From Chloroflexota bacterium (lineage in GTDB: Bacteria > Chloroflexota > Limnocylindria > Limnocylindrales > CSP1-4), in contig JADMIG010000001.1 in the NCBI GenBank assembly GCA_015478725.1, forward strand, positions 284,748-348,747: a DNA stretch of 64,000 nucleotides, written 5' to 3'. Made by a program: the position numbers and the translations under genes. Under the pieces are notes generated by a model. The model had not been told where the DNA came from and made no database searches. It was given only the letters and a program-made list of their open reading frames with translations. How positions within the stretch are numbered: the first letter of the stretch is position 1; every line of letters starts with the position of its first letter. This document shows positions 33,843 through 42,773 of this stretch, in pieces.

Positions 33843-33925
33843 GACGCGACCGGCACCTTGCGTCGCCGACCGACCGGAAACTCGATGACTCGGCGGAGGA
33901 TGGTGTAGTTCAGACCTTCACGGAT
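33839..33925 (-). pseudogene. Orphan C-terminal tail coupled to the prim-pol gene
   Basis: A minus-strand frame with no start codon enters from the comM junction and reads REGLNYTILRRVIEF, then PVGRRRKVPVAS, and stops in a GTGA overlap with the prim-pol start. The overlap style shows that it was a real upstream gene whose 5' part is missing here. In an excised circle its start would come from the other end of the element, so the gene may span the attachment site. Confidence 0.4.
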
Positions 33926-33936
33926 GCCCGTGCGGC
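33925..33936. other. Right junction (attR) of the element within comM
   Basis: The bases TGCCCGTGCGGC encode the CPCG motif of comM in frame with the rest of comM. Immediately to the left (CTTCACGGA) the expected codons for Met-Asn-Pro are absent. This is where comM identity resumes and should contain or touch the crossover core. Confidence 0.7.
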
Positions 33937-34404
33937 ATGGCGGGGACGGACGGAGCGGTCTGCATCTGCCCGCAGCGGGCCGCCGAGCGGTATGCCGCCC
34001 GCGTGTCGGGACCGCTCCGGGACCGGATCGACCTGTGGGTGACGATGCCGCGGGTGGCCCCGGCGATCCTTGTCAGTGGCGCCGAGCCGGAGCCGTCGTC
34101 CGCGGTCGCCGTAAGGATCGAGGCAGCCCGCCGGTCGCAACGGGCGAGATCCAGCGCACTCAACGGGCGGCTCTCTGGTCACTCGCTCCGGACCGCCTGC
34201 CGTCTCGATCGGAAGGCCGAGGAGCGGGCGATCGCCCTCGCCGAGCTCGACGGGTTGTCCGCCCGCGGGACGGAGCGACTCCTCCGCGTCGCGCGTTCGA
34301 TCGCCGACCTTGCCGGCGACGAGGTGGTCGAGACGCGCGCGCTCGAGGAGGCTGCGCGATTCCGTCCACCGATGCGACCCGCGGAAGCGCGGGCGGCTGG
34401 CTGA
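33925..34404 (+). pseudogene. comM: 3' fragment of comM (Mg-chelatase-like ATPase)
   Basis: The C-terminal third of ComM/YifB, a hexameric helicase that aids branch migration in natural transformation. From 33925 the frame reads CPCGMAGTDGAVCICPQ, then the conserved SGPLRDRIDLWVTMPRV and the C-terminal ARSIADLAGDEVVE region, to a stop that shares TGATG with dprA. The AAA core upstream of CPCG is missing, replaced by the mobile element, so the gene is inactivated unless the element excises precisely. comM is a known insertion target for islands in other bacteria. Confidence 0.85.
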
Positions 34405-35693
34405 TGCTGGGGATCGGCACCGCAGGTCCGACCGGGTCCGACCGATCCGACGACGCCCGGCGGTCAGACGGGTTCCTGGACGATCAGGCCGCAAGGTCCG
34501 ACGACCGAGCCGCTCGCGCCGCGGACGATGCCGAGCGCGAGGCGTGGATCGTCCTCGCCTCGGTGCACGGGCTCGGCCCGATCGGGTTCGGACGGCTCCT
34601 CAGACGGTTCGGAAACGGGCGCTCGGTGCTGGCGACGGCGAGTGGTGCGAGGGGCGGGCGGGCGCTCGCAGCGGCCCTCCGCGGCGGGGCGGACGAGGGG
34701 ATCGCCGAGCGCCCCGCGGATGCGGAGCTCGCCGAGCGGATCGTGCTCGCGGCCGCTCGCACGGAAGCACTCCTCGACGTGGTCCGACGGCACGATCTGA
34801 CGGTGGTCACGCTCGAGGAACGGACCTTCCCGGATCGTCTCCTCCAGCTTGAGATGCCCCCGCATCTGCTGTTCGTGCGCGGCGACGTGGCCGCCATGTC
34901 GCGGCAGCGGGCCGTCGCCGTGGTGGGTACTCGACGGCCAACCGAGTATGGTCGCCGGATCGCCGCCCGGGTGTCGGCCGCGATCTCGGATGCGGGCGGG
35001 ACGGTCGTCTCCGGCCTGGCGATCGGGATCGACGGCGCGGCCCACGCCGCCGCCGTGGCGACGGGGGCACCCACCGTGGCGGTGCTCGGCGGCGGCCACG
35101 GGCACCTGTTCCCACGAGCGCACGAGCGCCTCGCTGACGAGATCGTCGCGGCCGGCGGTGCGGTCGTGGCCGAGCTGTTTCCGGACGAGCGGCCGACGAA
35201 GGGCACGTTCCCGCGTCGCAACCGGCTCATCAGCGGTCTGGCGGACGCCACCGTCGTCGTCGAGGCGCCGTTGCGGAGCGGCGCGCTCATCACCGCGGCA
35301 TGGGCCCTCGAACAGGGGCGCGAGTGTCACCTCGTGCCCGGGCCGATCGACGCGCCGATGTCCGCGGGTTGCCTCGCCTTCCTCCGTGAGAACTCCGGCC
35401 TGGCCCACCCGGTGGCGACGGTCCCGGATCTCATCGACGATCTCGGATTCATCGATCCCGGTCCGCGGCACGCCGTCGCCGTGGCGCAGGTCGAGCTCGG
35501 ACCGATCGAGCGGCGGATCGTCGCGGCGCTCGTGGACGGCGCGACGACGACGGACGAGATCCTCCAGATCGTCCGCGAGCCGGTCGCGACGATCCTCGGC
35601 GGTCTGACGCTGCTCGAGATGCGCGGTCTGCTCACGAGTGCCTACGGCCGCTACCGACTCGCCGGACGACTCAGCGGGTCCGAGGTGGCCTGA
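34404..35693 (+). CDS. dprA: DNA processing protein DprA (Smf)
   Basis: A 429-residue protein that loads RecA on incoming single-stranded DNA in transformation. The Rossmann-like core has VAVVGTRRPTEYGRRIA, VSGLAIGIDGAAHAAAV, AVLGGGHGHLFPRAH, FPRRNRLISGLADATVVVEA and SGALITAAWALEQGRE, all family signatures. N-terminal helix-hairpin and C-terminal winged-helix (DprA_WH) regions flank it. The ATG shares a base with the comM stop, so interruption of comM by the element may also affect dprA expression. The N-terminal 35 residues are low-complexity Asp/Arg rich. Confidence 0.95.
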   Translation: MLGIGTAGPTGSDRSDDARRSDGFLDDQAARSDDRAARAADDAEREAWIVLASVHGLGPIGFGRLLRRFGNGRSVLATASGARGGRALAAALRGGADEGIAERPADAELAERIVLAAARTEALLDVVRRHDLTVVTLEERTFPDRLLQLEMPPHLLFVRGDVAAMSRQRAVAVVGTRRPTEYGRRIAARVSAAISDAGGTVVSGLAIGIDGAAHAAAVATGAPTVAVLGGGHGHLFPRAHERLADEIVAAGGAVVAELFPDERPTKGTFPRRNRLISGLADATVVVEAPLRSGALITAAWALEQGRECHLVPGPIDAPMSAGCLAFLRENSGLAHPVATVPDLIDDLGFIDPGPRHAVAVAQVELGPIERRIVAALVDGATTTDEILQIVREPVATILGGLTLLEMRGLLTSAYGRYRLAGRLSGSEVA

Positions 35694-35830
35694 GATGGGA
35701 TTACGGCGTGCGGTTGCCCCCTCGAGAGGGGTGGTGGTAGGGTAGGCGGCGGTCGGCGACCGCGGTGCCGCCAGCCGGATCCGCCGCGGGACGCCGTCGG
35801 CTCGCGAGCCGCGCGCCAGGAGATCGACTA

Positions 35831-37255
35831 TTGCGGAAATTCGCCGCGGCCGTGCTGGCCGTCCCCGTCCTCCTCGGGCTCTACGCACCCTTCGCTCGCC
35901 GACCGCGGATCGCGCTCCCCGGGATCGTGGTCCTCGCCGTGATGGTCCTCGCCGTCGTCGCGCTCGACGGTCCCGGCGCCCGTCCTGCGGCCGCGACGCC
36001 GCCGGCGGCCATCGAACCGCTGACCGCCGCCGCGTTCGGGCCGGCAGTCCGAGCCGGCCTCGCCTCGGATGCAGTGCTGACCGTCACGTTCAGCCGACGG
36101 ATGGATGAGGCCTCCGTCGTCGAGGCGTTGCGCGTCGTGCCGGCCACCCCGATCGCGGTGTCGTGGAACGCCGCGGGCACGAGCGTCTCGGTCATGCCGA
36201 CCCGGGCCTGGCTGTCCTCGACGTGCTACACGATCACGGTGGGCGCGACGGCCCTGGACAGCGTGGGTGGCTCCCTCGGCGCGACGACCCGGCTGGCGTT
36301 CATCACCGCGCCGGCCAGCGTCGCGACCGTGGCGCGGGTCGCCACCCAGACGGTGCGAGCGGCACGACCCGCGATCGTCCGGTTCCGCCCACTGAACGGG
36401 GCGTCCTCCGTCGCTCGGGCGGCGACGCTCTCGGTCCGGTTCTCGACAGCGATGGACCGCGCCGCGACCGCCCCGGCATTCAGCGCGACGGCGAACGGTC
36501 GGCCGATCGTCGGCTCGATCCGCTGGGCGGAAGGCGACACAGTGCTCGTCCTCACGCCGTCGACGGCATTGCCGGCTGGAGCCCTCATCCGGATGTCGGT
36601 TTCGGCGACCGCCCGCGCGGCGGCCGGCTCCGTCCTGGGAGCGGCGGTCACGGCGACAGCACGGACGATCGTCGCGACGACACTGACGGTACGCCCGACC
36701 GCCACCGTGACGCCGAAGCCCGCGCCATCGACACCGCCGCCATCGAAGCCGACAGCGTCGAAGCCCGTCGTCCCGGCCGCGGGCGGCTCTGCCGGCAGCG
36801 CGACGTGGTACGCCGTCGAGACGTACTACCTCAAGCTCATGAACTGCACGCGGACCGGCGGCTGGGTCACCTCGACCGGTGGGTGCAGCAGTCCCGGCGG
36901 TCTCTCCACGCCGCCGCTCGTCCTCGACGCCGGCCTGTCCAACCGGGTCTCGCGGCCATACGCGAAGCTCCTCGCCACGTCCGGGGCCTGCGACCATTTC
37001 ATCAACGGGACGCCGACGGATCGCCTCCACCGGGCGGGTTACAGCGGCTGGGCCGCGGAGAACATCGGCTGCCGCTCGGCGCCCACCGCGTACGAATCGA
37101 TGGTCTTCACCCAGATCTTCTTCCAGGATGAGAAACCGTGCGGCGGATACTGCCACTACGCGAACCTCATGAACCCGGCATACACGCGATGCGGGATCGG
37201 CGTCTGGATCGACCACGGCCGGATCCGGCTCGTGGTGGACTTCTACCACCCGTGA
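35831..37255 (+). CDS. Secreted CAP-domain protein with Ig-like repeats
   Basis: A 474-residue protein. The TTG at 35831 is chosen because AGGAG lies 8 bases upstream and the N-terminus then begins at the first membrane segment (FAAAVLAVPVLLGLYAPF); a second hydrophobic stretch follows (IVVLAVMVLAVVAL). Two Big_5/SbsA-type Ig-like domains follow (about 60-165 and 180-285; VLTVTFSRRMDEASVVEALR, LSVRFSTAMDRA), then a Thr/Pro linker and a C-terminal CAP/SCP domain (CDHFINGTPTDRLHRAGY, WAAENIGC, MNPAYTRCGIGVWI). CAP proteins act outside the cell in defence or wall functions. Cysteine pairs suggest disulphides. Confidence 0.8.
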   Translation: MRKFAAAVLAVPVLLGLYAPFARRPRIALPGIVVLAVMVLAVVALDGPGARPAAATPPAAIEPLTAAAFGPAVRAGLASDAVLTVTFSRRMDEASVVEALRVVPATPIAVSWNAAGTSVSVMPTRAWLSSTCYTITVGATALDSVGGSLGATTRLAFITAPASVATVARVATQTVRAARPAIVRFRPLNGASSVARAATLSVRFSTAMDRAATAPAFSATANGRPIVGSIRWAEGDTVLVLTPSTALPAGALIRMSVSATARAAAGSVLGAAVTATARTIVATTLTVRPTATVTPKPAPSTPPPSKPTASKPVVPAAGGSAGSATWYAVETYYLKLMNCTRTGGWVTSTGGCSSPGGLSTPPLVLDAGLSNRVSRPYAKLLATSGACDHFINGTPTDRLHRAGYSGWAAENIGCRSAPTAYESMVFTQIFFQDEKPCGGYCHYANLMNPAYTRCGIGVWIDHGRIRLVVDFYHP

Positions 37256-37295
37256 CCGGGCGTTCGTCGATGGCGGATCGCAGGCGGGCCCGCGG

Positions 37296-37634
37296 ATGAT
37301 CCGCGACGTCGTCCTCCACCTCAACAACGAGCAGCCGATGATCGCGGACTTGTACGAGCTGCCGACCGCGAGCGATGTCTCGATCGTCTGTACGAACCTT
37401 CGGACGATGAACGGCAAGCGTCCCGTGTTCGTCGATCATTCGTCGTCGCGCTTCGTTTTCCCGCTGCAGTTCATCCGGTTCGTCGAGATCCCGCTCGAGG
37501 CACGGCCGTCGGCCGAGCCGCTCGAACCCAGGCGGGGACTGCCGGCGCCGAGCGACGTCGATCGGGTCGCGCCCGCCGTCGAACCGGAGCTCGAGATCGA
37601 CGAGGACTTCCTGCAGCGGATCCGCGACGTCTGA
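37296..37634 (+). CDS. Small hypothetical protein
   Basis: A 112-residue soluble protein: a strand-rich N-terminal half (MIRDVVLHLNNEQPMIADL, DVSIVCTNLRTMNGKRPVF, PLQFIRFVEIP) with a small beta-barrel look, and an acidic, proline-rich tail ending EDFLQRIRDV. It lies between the CAP gene and topA on the same strand. I do not recognise the family with confidence; the pattern suggests a conserved small protein of this lineage. Confidence 0.6.
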   Translation: MIRDVVLHLNNEQPMIADLYELPTASDVSIVCTNLRTMNGKRPVFVDHSSSRFVFPLQFIRFVEIPLEARPSAEPLEPRRGLPAPSDVDRVAPAVEPELEIDEDFLQRIRDV

Positions 37635-37682
37635 TCGACGCGGCGCGGACGACCGGTGAGCGGACGTGCAGCGACCCGGTGC

Positions 37683-37688
37683 TAGACT
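37683..37688 (+). promoter_or_regulatory. -10-like box of topA (leaderless start)
   Basis: TAGACT ends 8 bases before the topA ATG; there is no Shine-Dalgarno sequence. Confidence 0.5.
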
Positions 37689-37696
37689 CCCCGGCG

Positions 37697-40183
37697 ATGC
37701 CGCACAACCTCGTGATCGTCGAATCGCCGGCCAAGGCGAAGACCATCGAACGCTATCTCGGGCCGGACTACACCGTCCTCGCCTCGTACGGCCACGTCCG
37801 GGACTTGCCCGAGAAGCTCGGTCGGAATGAGCTCGGCGTGGACGTCGACCACGACTTCGCCCCGGTGTACGAGGTCGTCGCGGACCGCCGCCGCCAGGTC
37901 GGCGCGATCGAGAAGGCGGCGAAAAAGGCGGACATGGTCTACCTGGCGACGGACCTCGATCGCGAGGGCGAGGCGATCGCCTGGCACGTCGCTGAGGCGG
38001 CGGGGCTCGATCCGGCACGGACGCGACGGGTCACCTTCAGCGAGATCACCGAGCCGGCGATCCGCGAGGCGTTCGCCCACCCGCGGCAGATCGACACCCA
38101 TCTCGTGGACGCCCAGCAGGCGCGTCGCGTCGTGGACCGCCTCGTCGGTTACCGGCTCAGCCCCCTCCTCTGGAAGAAGGTGCGGACCGGACTCTCCGCC
38201 GGGCGTGTCCAGTCCGTCGCCGTGCGGATCGTCGTGGATCGCGAGCGCGAGATCCGGGCCTTCGTCGCGCGGGAGTACTGGACACTCGAGGCGACGCTCG
38301 CCGCCCCGGACGGCGCCGTGTTCACCGCCGACATCGTCCGGATCGATGGGACGAAGCCCGAGATCGCCGACGAGGCGACGGCAACCGCCCACCGCGAGGC
38401 GATCGCGACCACGACGCCCGTCGTGGCGTCGATGGCGGTCAAGGGGTCCACCCGCAGCCCGGCCCCGCCGTTCACGACGTCCACGCTCCAGCAGGAAGCG
38501 AGCCGGAAGCTCGGCTTCAGCCCGAAGCGGACGATGTCCGTCGCCCAGCGACTGTACGAAGGGATCGAGACCGCGGAGGGGCAGGTTGGCCTCATCACGT
38601 ACATGCGGACGGACTCGGTCGCCCTGTCCGGTCAGGCACTCGGGGAGGCCCGCTCGGTCATCGGCGAACGCTTCGGTCCGCGGTACACGATGCCGAAGGG
38701 CCGCCAGTACCGCACGAAGTCGCGCGGGGCGCAGGAGGCCCACGAGGCGATCCGACCGACGGCGTTCGGCCGCGATCCGGAGACGCTGGCCCGAACGCTC
38801 CCGCGGGACGAAGGACGCCTCTACCGGCTCATCTGGCAGCGAGCCCTCGCGAGCCAGATGGCGGCCAAGGAGCTCGAGACCACGACGGCCGAGCTGATCG
38901 GCGGTTCATACACATTGCGCGCCTCCGCGACGCGGACGGTCTTCGACGGCTTCGCCGCGGTCTATACAGAAGGCCAGGACGATGCGGCCGACGAGATCGA
39001 GCGGACCCTCCCGGCGCTCCGCGAGGGCGACGTGACGGCCGTGGACGCCGTCGCCGCCACGCAGCATTTCACGGAGCCGCCGCCACGGTACACGGAGGCG
39101 ACCCTCATCCGGGCACTCGAGGAGCACGGCGTGGGGAGGCCGTCCACGTACGCGGCGACCATCTCCACGATCCTCGATCGCGGCTATGTCCGTGTCCGGG
39201 ATCGCCGGCTTCACCCCGAGCCCGTCGGCGAGATCGTCACCGACCTCCTCGTCGGTCACTTCGCGGACCTCGTGGATCTCGAGTTCACTGCCCGGATGGA
39301 GGCGGATCTCGACGAGGTCGCCAACGGAACGAGGGCGTGGGTCCCGGTCGTGCGGGCCTTCTACGAGCCGTTCGGGGCGCTCGTCGATCGGAAGTCGGCG
39401 GAGATCCCGGCCGGCGAATTCCGGACCCTGCCGTCGGACGAGGTCTGCTCGGAGGGCCATCCGATGGTCATCCGGCTCGGCCGGAACGGGGCGTTCCTCG
39501 GTTGTTCGCTCTACCCGGAGCACAAGGAGACGCGACCGCTGCCGGGCGATATCGCGGGCGGCACGCCGGAGTCGCCGAGTGGTGACGGCGCGCCGCCTCT
39601 GCCGGGTGTCGGTCAGGCGTGTCCGGAATGCGGCGCCGAGCACGGAGGGACGCTCGTCGCGAAGCACGGCCGCTTCGGGGCATTCGTCGGCTGCGACCGC
39701 TATCCGGATTGTCGATACATCCACAAGGACGGCCCGCCGCCACCCGCGCCGCTCGGCTTCGAGGTGGTCTGCCCGACCTGCTCGACCGGCCAGCTCGTGA
39801 CGCGGCGAGCACGGCGGACCGGGACGCTCTTCTGGGGTTGCTCGCGGTATCCCAAGTGCGACTTCACCACGTCGCGGGAGCCGCTCGGCGGGCTCCACGA
39901 CTCGGACGGCGGGCCGCTCGCCCGCGACGGCGACGACGGGGTCATCTGCCTCGCCTGCGGCGCGCGGGTCGACGCGCCCGCGACGACCATCGTTCCGGGA
40001 GCTCGTCTTGCCGGAGGACCGCCCGATCCGGCGGCCCTCGTTCGATCGGCGCGCCGGTCGCGGGGCGCGACGGACGCGCGTGGGACCGGCCGAGGCCGCG
40101 GCGGAGCGGGCGCAGCACATGGTCCCGCGCGGCGTCCGGGACGCCGCCCGACCCGCCGGGCCGAGCCGACCGCCGGCGCGTGA
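37697..40183 (+). CDS. topA: DNA topoisomerase I
   Basis: An 828-residue type IA topoisomerase that relaxes negative supercoils. The Toprim domain opens with LVIVESPAKAKTIERYLG (residues 4-21) and continues with ATDLDREGEAIAWH. The active-site Tyr is in LITYMRTDSVAL at about residue 302. C-terminal zinc-ribbon-type repeats follow (CPECGAEHGG...CDRYPDCRY, CPTCSTGQL...CSRYPKCDF). The last 60 residues are a basic Arg/Gly/Ala-rich tail that aids DNA binding. The ATG at 37697 follows a TAGACT box. Its stop overlaps the xerC GTG, linking topology and chromosome resolution genes. Confidence 0.95.
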   Translation: MPHNLVIVESPAKAKTIERYLGPDYTVLASYGHVRDLPEKLGRNELGVDVDHDFAPVYEVVADRRRQVGAIEKAAKKADMVYLATDLDREGEAIAWHVAEAAGLDPARTRRVTFSEITEPAIREAFAHPRQIDTHLVDAQQARRVVDRLVGYRLSPLLWKKVRTGLSAGRVQSVAVRIVVDREREIRAFVAREYWTLEATLAAPDGAVFTADIVRIDGTKPEIADEATATAHREAIATTTPVVASMAVKGSTRSPAPPFTTSTLQQEASRKLGFSPKRTMSVAQRLYEGIETAEGQVGLITYMRTDSVALSGQALGEARSVIGERFGPRYTMPKGRQYRTKSRGAQEAHEAIRPTAFGRDPETLARTLPRDEGRLYRLIWQRALASQMAAKELETTTAELIGGSYTLRASATRTVFDGFAAVYTEGQDDAADEIERTLPALREGDVTAVDAVAATQHFTEPPPRYTEATLIRALEEHGVGRPSTYAATISTILDRGYVRVRDRRLHPEPVGEIVTDLLVGHFADLVDLEFTARMEADLDEVANGTRAWVPVVRAFYEPFGALVDRKSAEIPAGEFRTLPSDEVCSEGHPMVIRLGRNGAFLGCSLYPEHKETRPLPGDIAGGTPESPSGDGAPPLPGVGQACPECGAEHGGTLVAKHGRFGAFVGCDRYPDCRYIHKDGPPPPAPLGFEVVCPTCSTGQLVTRRARRTGTLFWGCSRYPKCDFTTSREPLGGLHDSDGGPLARDGDDGVICLACGARVDAPATTIVPGARLAGGPPDPAALVRSARRSRGATDARGTGRGRGGAGAAHGPARRPGRRPTRRAEPTAGA

Positions 40184-41196
40184 CGGACGGACCGGACGCC
40201 GACGGCGTCCTCGAGCGCTTCCTCCGCTCGCTCGCCGCCCGCGATGCCTCGCCGAACACCGTCCGCGCGTACCGGACGGCCGTCGGGACGTACCTCGCGT
40301 GGCTCGACGAGCGCGGACTCGACTGGCGACGCCCCGAGCGCGCGGCCCTCCGCGGGTATCTTTCGATCCTGTCCGACGGTCACGCCCGTTCATCGGTCGC
40401 CCAGCGCCTCGCGGCGATCCGCTCCTTCTATCGCTGGTCGACCCGGGCCGGCCTCACGGCTGGCGACCCGTGGGCGGCCCTCCAGACGCCCCGACTGCCG
40501 CGCCGCCTGCCGCGCGTCCTCGACATCGCCCAGGTGGAGCGCCTCCTCGACGCGATCGACGAGCCGCAGCGTGACGGAGATCCGGACGCATCCGGCGACC
40601 AGGCGACGGACACCCTCGGCACTCCGTCCACGGTTCGCCATGCGCTGGCGCTCCGGGACCGGGCCATCGTGGAGACCGCCTACGCGGCCGGGCTCCGGAT
40701 CGGCGAGCTCGCGACGGCCCTGGTCGCCGACCTGGACCTGCGGCGAGGCGAGATCCGCATCCTCGGCAAGGGCCGCAAGGAGCGCATCGGCCTGCTCGGC
40801 CGTCCGGCCCGGGCTGCCCTCGCGGCGTACCTGACCGCCGCACGACCGCTGCTCGTCGCACGGTCCGGCGCGACGATCGAGCCGACGGAGATCTTCGTCA
40901 ATCACCTCGGGCGTGCGCTCGGTGTTCGTGGTCTGCGGTATCGGCTGGAACGGCTCAGGGCGCGGGCGGGCCTGCCGATTGGCGTGTCGCCGCACACCCT
41001 CCGACACAGCTTCGCCACGCACCTGCTCGACGGCGGGGCGGACCTGCGGATCGTCCAGGAGCTCCTCGGCCACGCGAGTCTCGCGACGACCCAGGTGTAC
41101 ACGCACGTCTCCCCGACGCGACTTCGGACGGCGTACGAGGCCAGCCACCCGCGAGCGAGGATCGGCCGGGGGACGGCCCCCGATCTCGCTCCGTGA
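40180..41196 (+). CDS. xerC: Tyrosine recombinase XerC/XerD-like
   Basis: A 338-residue tyrosine recombinase for resolving chromosome dimers. The SAM-like N-terminal domain (LERFLRSLAARDASPNTVRA) is followed by the catalytic domain with Arg 173 in GLRIGEL, the basic hairpin GKGRKERI, H272 and R275 in HTLRHSFATHLL, H298 in LGHASL, and nucleophile Tyr 307 in TTQVYTH. The GTG start overlaps the topA stop as GTGA. The interdomain region near residues 130-150 carries a 15-20 residue acidic insertion (DGDPDASGDQATD). Position after topA is conserved in many bacteria and argues for the housekeeping Xer rather than a phage integrase. Confidence 0.93.
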   Translation: MTDGPDADGVLERFLRSLAARDASPNTVRAYRTAVGTYLAWLDERGLDWRRPERAALRGYLSILSDGHARSSVAQRLAAIRSFYRWSTRAGLTAGDPWAALQTPRLPRRLPRVLDIAQVERLLDAIDEPQRDGDPDASGDQATDTLGTPSTVRHALALRDRAIVETAYAAGLRIGELATALVADLDLRRGEIRILGKGRKERIGLLGRPARAALAAYLTAARPLLVARSGATIEPTEIFVNHLGRALGVRGLRYRLERLRARAGLPIGVSPHTLRHSFATHLLDGGADLRIVQELLGHASLATTQVYTHVSPTRLRTAYEASHPRARIGRGTAPDLAP

Positions 41197-42773
41197 CCCG
41201 CGGATCGGGCCGCACGCTCGCCCGCGCGGGCCTCATCGTCACGGGCGCCTATCTTGCGTCACGCGTGCTCGGCTGGGTCCGCCTCGCCGTCATCGGGACG
41301 ACGTTCGGGGCTGGGGCGGACCTCGACAGTTTCTTCGCGGCTTTCCGGATCCCGGACCTCATCTTCCAGCTCGTCGCGGCGGGTGCCCTGAGCTCAGCGC
41401 TCATCCCGGTCCTTGCGGGGCTGACGGCCACGGACGAGGACGATCGCGCCTGGCGGGTGACCTCGACGGTCACGAATCTCATGATGGGTGCCCTCGCCCT
41501 CCTCGCTGCGCTCGTCTGGCTCAGCGCGCCGGTACTCATCCCGGTGATCGCTCCCGGCTTCGACCCCTCGCGTACGGCGAAGACGGTCGAGCTGACCCGG
41601 ATCATGATCCTGAGCCCGCTCTTCCTCGCCCTCGCGGCGCTCGCCACGAGCGTCCTCAACGCTCGAGGCCGGTTCGCGGCTGCGGCGTTCGCGCCGCTCG
41701 CCTACAACGGAGCGATCATCCTCGCGGCCGTCTTCCTCACTCCGACCTTCGGCGTGGCGGCGCTCGCGATCGGGGTCGTGTTCGGGGCGGCCCTGAACTT
41801 CGTCGTCCAGATCCCGCAGCTCCGCGCGGTCGGGTTTCGCTATCGGCCGCACGTCGACCTGTCCGACCGGGAGGCGCACCAGACCCTTGTCCTGCTCGCC
41901 CCACGGGCGCTCGGACTCGCCGCCGGCCAGCTGACGTTCATCGTCGCGACGACGCTCGCGTCGGGCCTGCCGGTCGGCTCCCTCGCGGCGTTCTCGATCG
42001 CGTTCAACGTCTTCCAGATCCCGCTCGGCGTCATCGGTGTCCCGATCGGCATCGTGGCGTTTCCGACGCTCGCCGCGGAGCTCGCCCGGGGCGATGTCGC
42101 CCGGTTCGTCCACCTCGTGACCCGGGCATCGCGACTCGTGCTCTTCGTCATGCTCCCCCTTGTCGCTCTCGGGATGGTCCTCCGGCTGCCTGTCCTCCAG
42201 CTGCTCTTCGACTACGGCAAGTTCGACGACCAGGCCATCTCGCGAACGGCGGCCTCACTGCTCATCCTCCTCCTCGCGCTCCCGACGGAGTCGCTCATCG
42301 GGATCCTCGCCCGGGCGTTCTACGCGATGCGCGACACGCGGACGCCGGTGGTCGCGGCGGTGGTGGCGGTGGTGATCAACACCGTGTTCGCGGTCGCCCT
42401 GGTCGGGCCGCTTGGGCTCCAGGGCGTGGCCCTCGGGATCGTCCTCGGGTCCGCCGCCGAGGCGGGCTACCTCGCCGTCGTCCTCGCCGGGCGCGTCCCG
42501 GAGTTCCATCTCCGGCCGATCGGCGCGCTCGCCGTGCCGTCGATCATCGGCGCGGTCGGAGCGGGAGTGACGGGCCTCCTCGTGCGGAATGCCCTCGGGA
42601 CCATCGTGGGCGGGGATTCGACGAAGGCGCTGACGTTCGTCGTCCTCGTCGTCGCGACCGGCGCGGGCGGACTCGTGTACCTCGCGATCGTGCGCCTGTT
42701 CCGGTTGCCCGAGCTCAGGTCCGTCGGTGGCCTCGTGATCGCGGCCGTCCGCTCCTCGGACGGTGCGGCATGA
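41193..42773 (+). CDS. murJ: Lipid II flippase MurJ
   Basis: A 526-residue polytopic membrane protein of the MurJ/MviN family, with about 14 hydrophobic segments, that moves lipid II across the membrane for wall synthesis. Family features include the N-terminal SRVLGWVRLAVIGTTFGAG, DSFFAAFRIPDLI, QIPLGVIGVPIGIVAFPTL and LARAFYAMRDTRTPV. The GTG overlaps the xerC stop (GTGA) and its own stop overlaps the next ATG (ATGA). With the two femAB-like genes and murE following, this is a cell-wall operon. Confidence 0.93.
   Translation: MTRGSGRTLARAGLIVTGAYLASRVLGWVRLAVIGTTFGAGADLDSFFAAFRIPDLIFQLVAAGALSSALIPVLAGLTATDEDDRAWRVTSTVTNLMMGALALLAALVWLSAPVLIPVIAPGFDPSRTAKTVELTRIMILSPLFLALAALATSVLNARGRFAAAAFAPLAYNGAIILAAVFLTPTFGVAALAIGVVFGAALNFVVQIPQLRAVGFRYRPHVDLSDREAHQTLVLLAPRALGLAAGQLTFIVATTLASGLPVGSLAAFSIAFNVFQIPLGVIGVPIGIVAFPTLAAELARGDVARFVHLVTRASRLVLFVMLPLVALGMVLRLPVLQLLFDYGKFDDQAISRTAASLLILLLALPTESLIGILARAFYAMRDTRTPVVAAVVAVVINTVFAVALVGPLGLQGVALGIVLGSAAEAGYLAVVLAGRVPEFHLRPIGALAVPSIIGAVGAGVTGLLVRNALGTIVGGDSTKALTFVVLVVATGAGGLVYLAIVRLFRLPELRSVGGLVIAAVRSSDGAA

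Larger units (their letters stand above)
1..33924. mobile_element. Integrative element inserted in comM (left end outside window)
   Basis: Everything left of 33925 is accessory in character and interrupts comM, whose 3' part resumes at 33925. The element carries a large serine recombinase at the left edge, a primase-polymerase/AAA ATPase pair at the right end, two P27-family small terminase genes, HNH remnants, a ParB-methylase and a large cargo of glycoside hydrolase and defence genes. No large terminase, portal, capsid or tail gene is visible. The left boundary and the 5' part of comM must lie to the left of the window; that is inferred from the recombinase position and the truncated comM, not seen. 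Confidence 0.75.

Noticed and set aside
40180..41196. A phage tyrosine integrase
   Set aside because: It is coupled to topA and followed by murJ, well outside the comM junction, and has the XerC/D domain layout; the element's own recombinase is the serine enzyme at 1-836.
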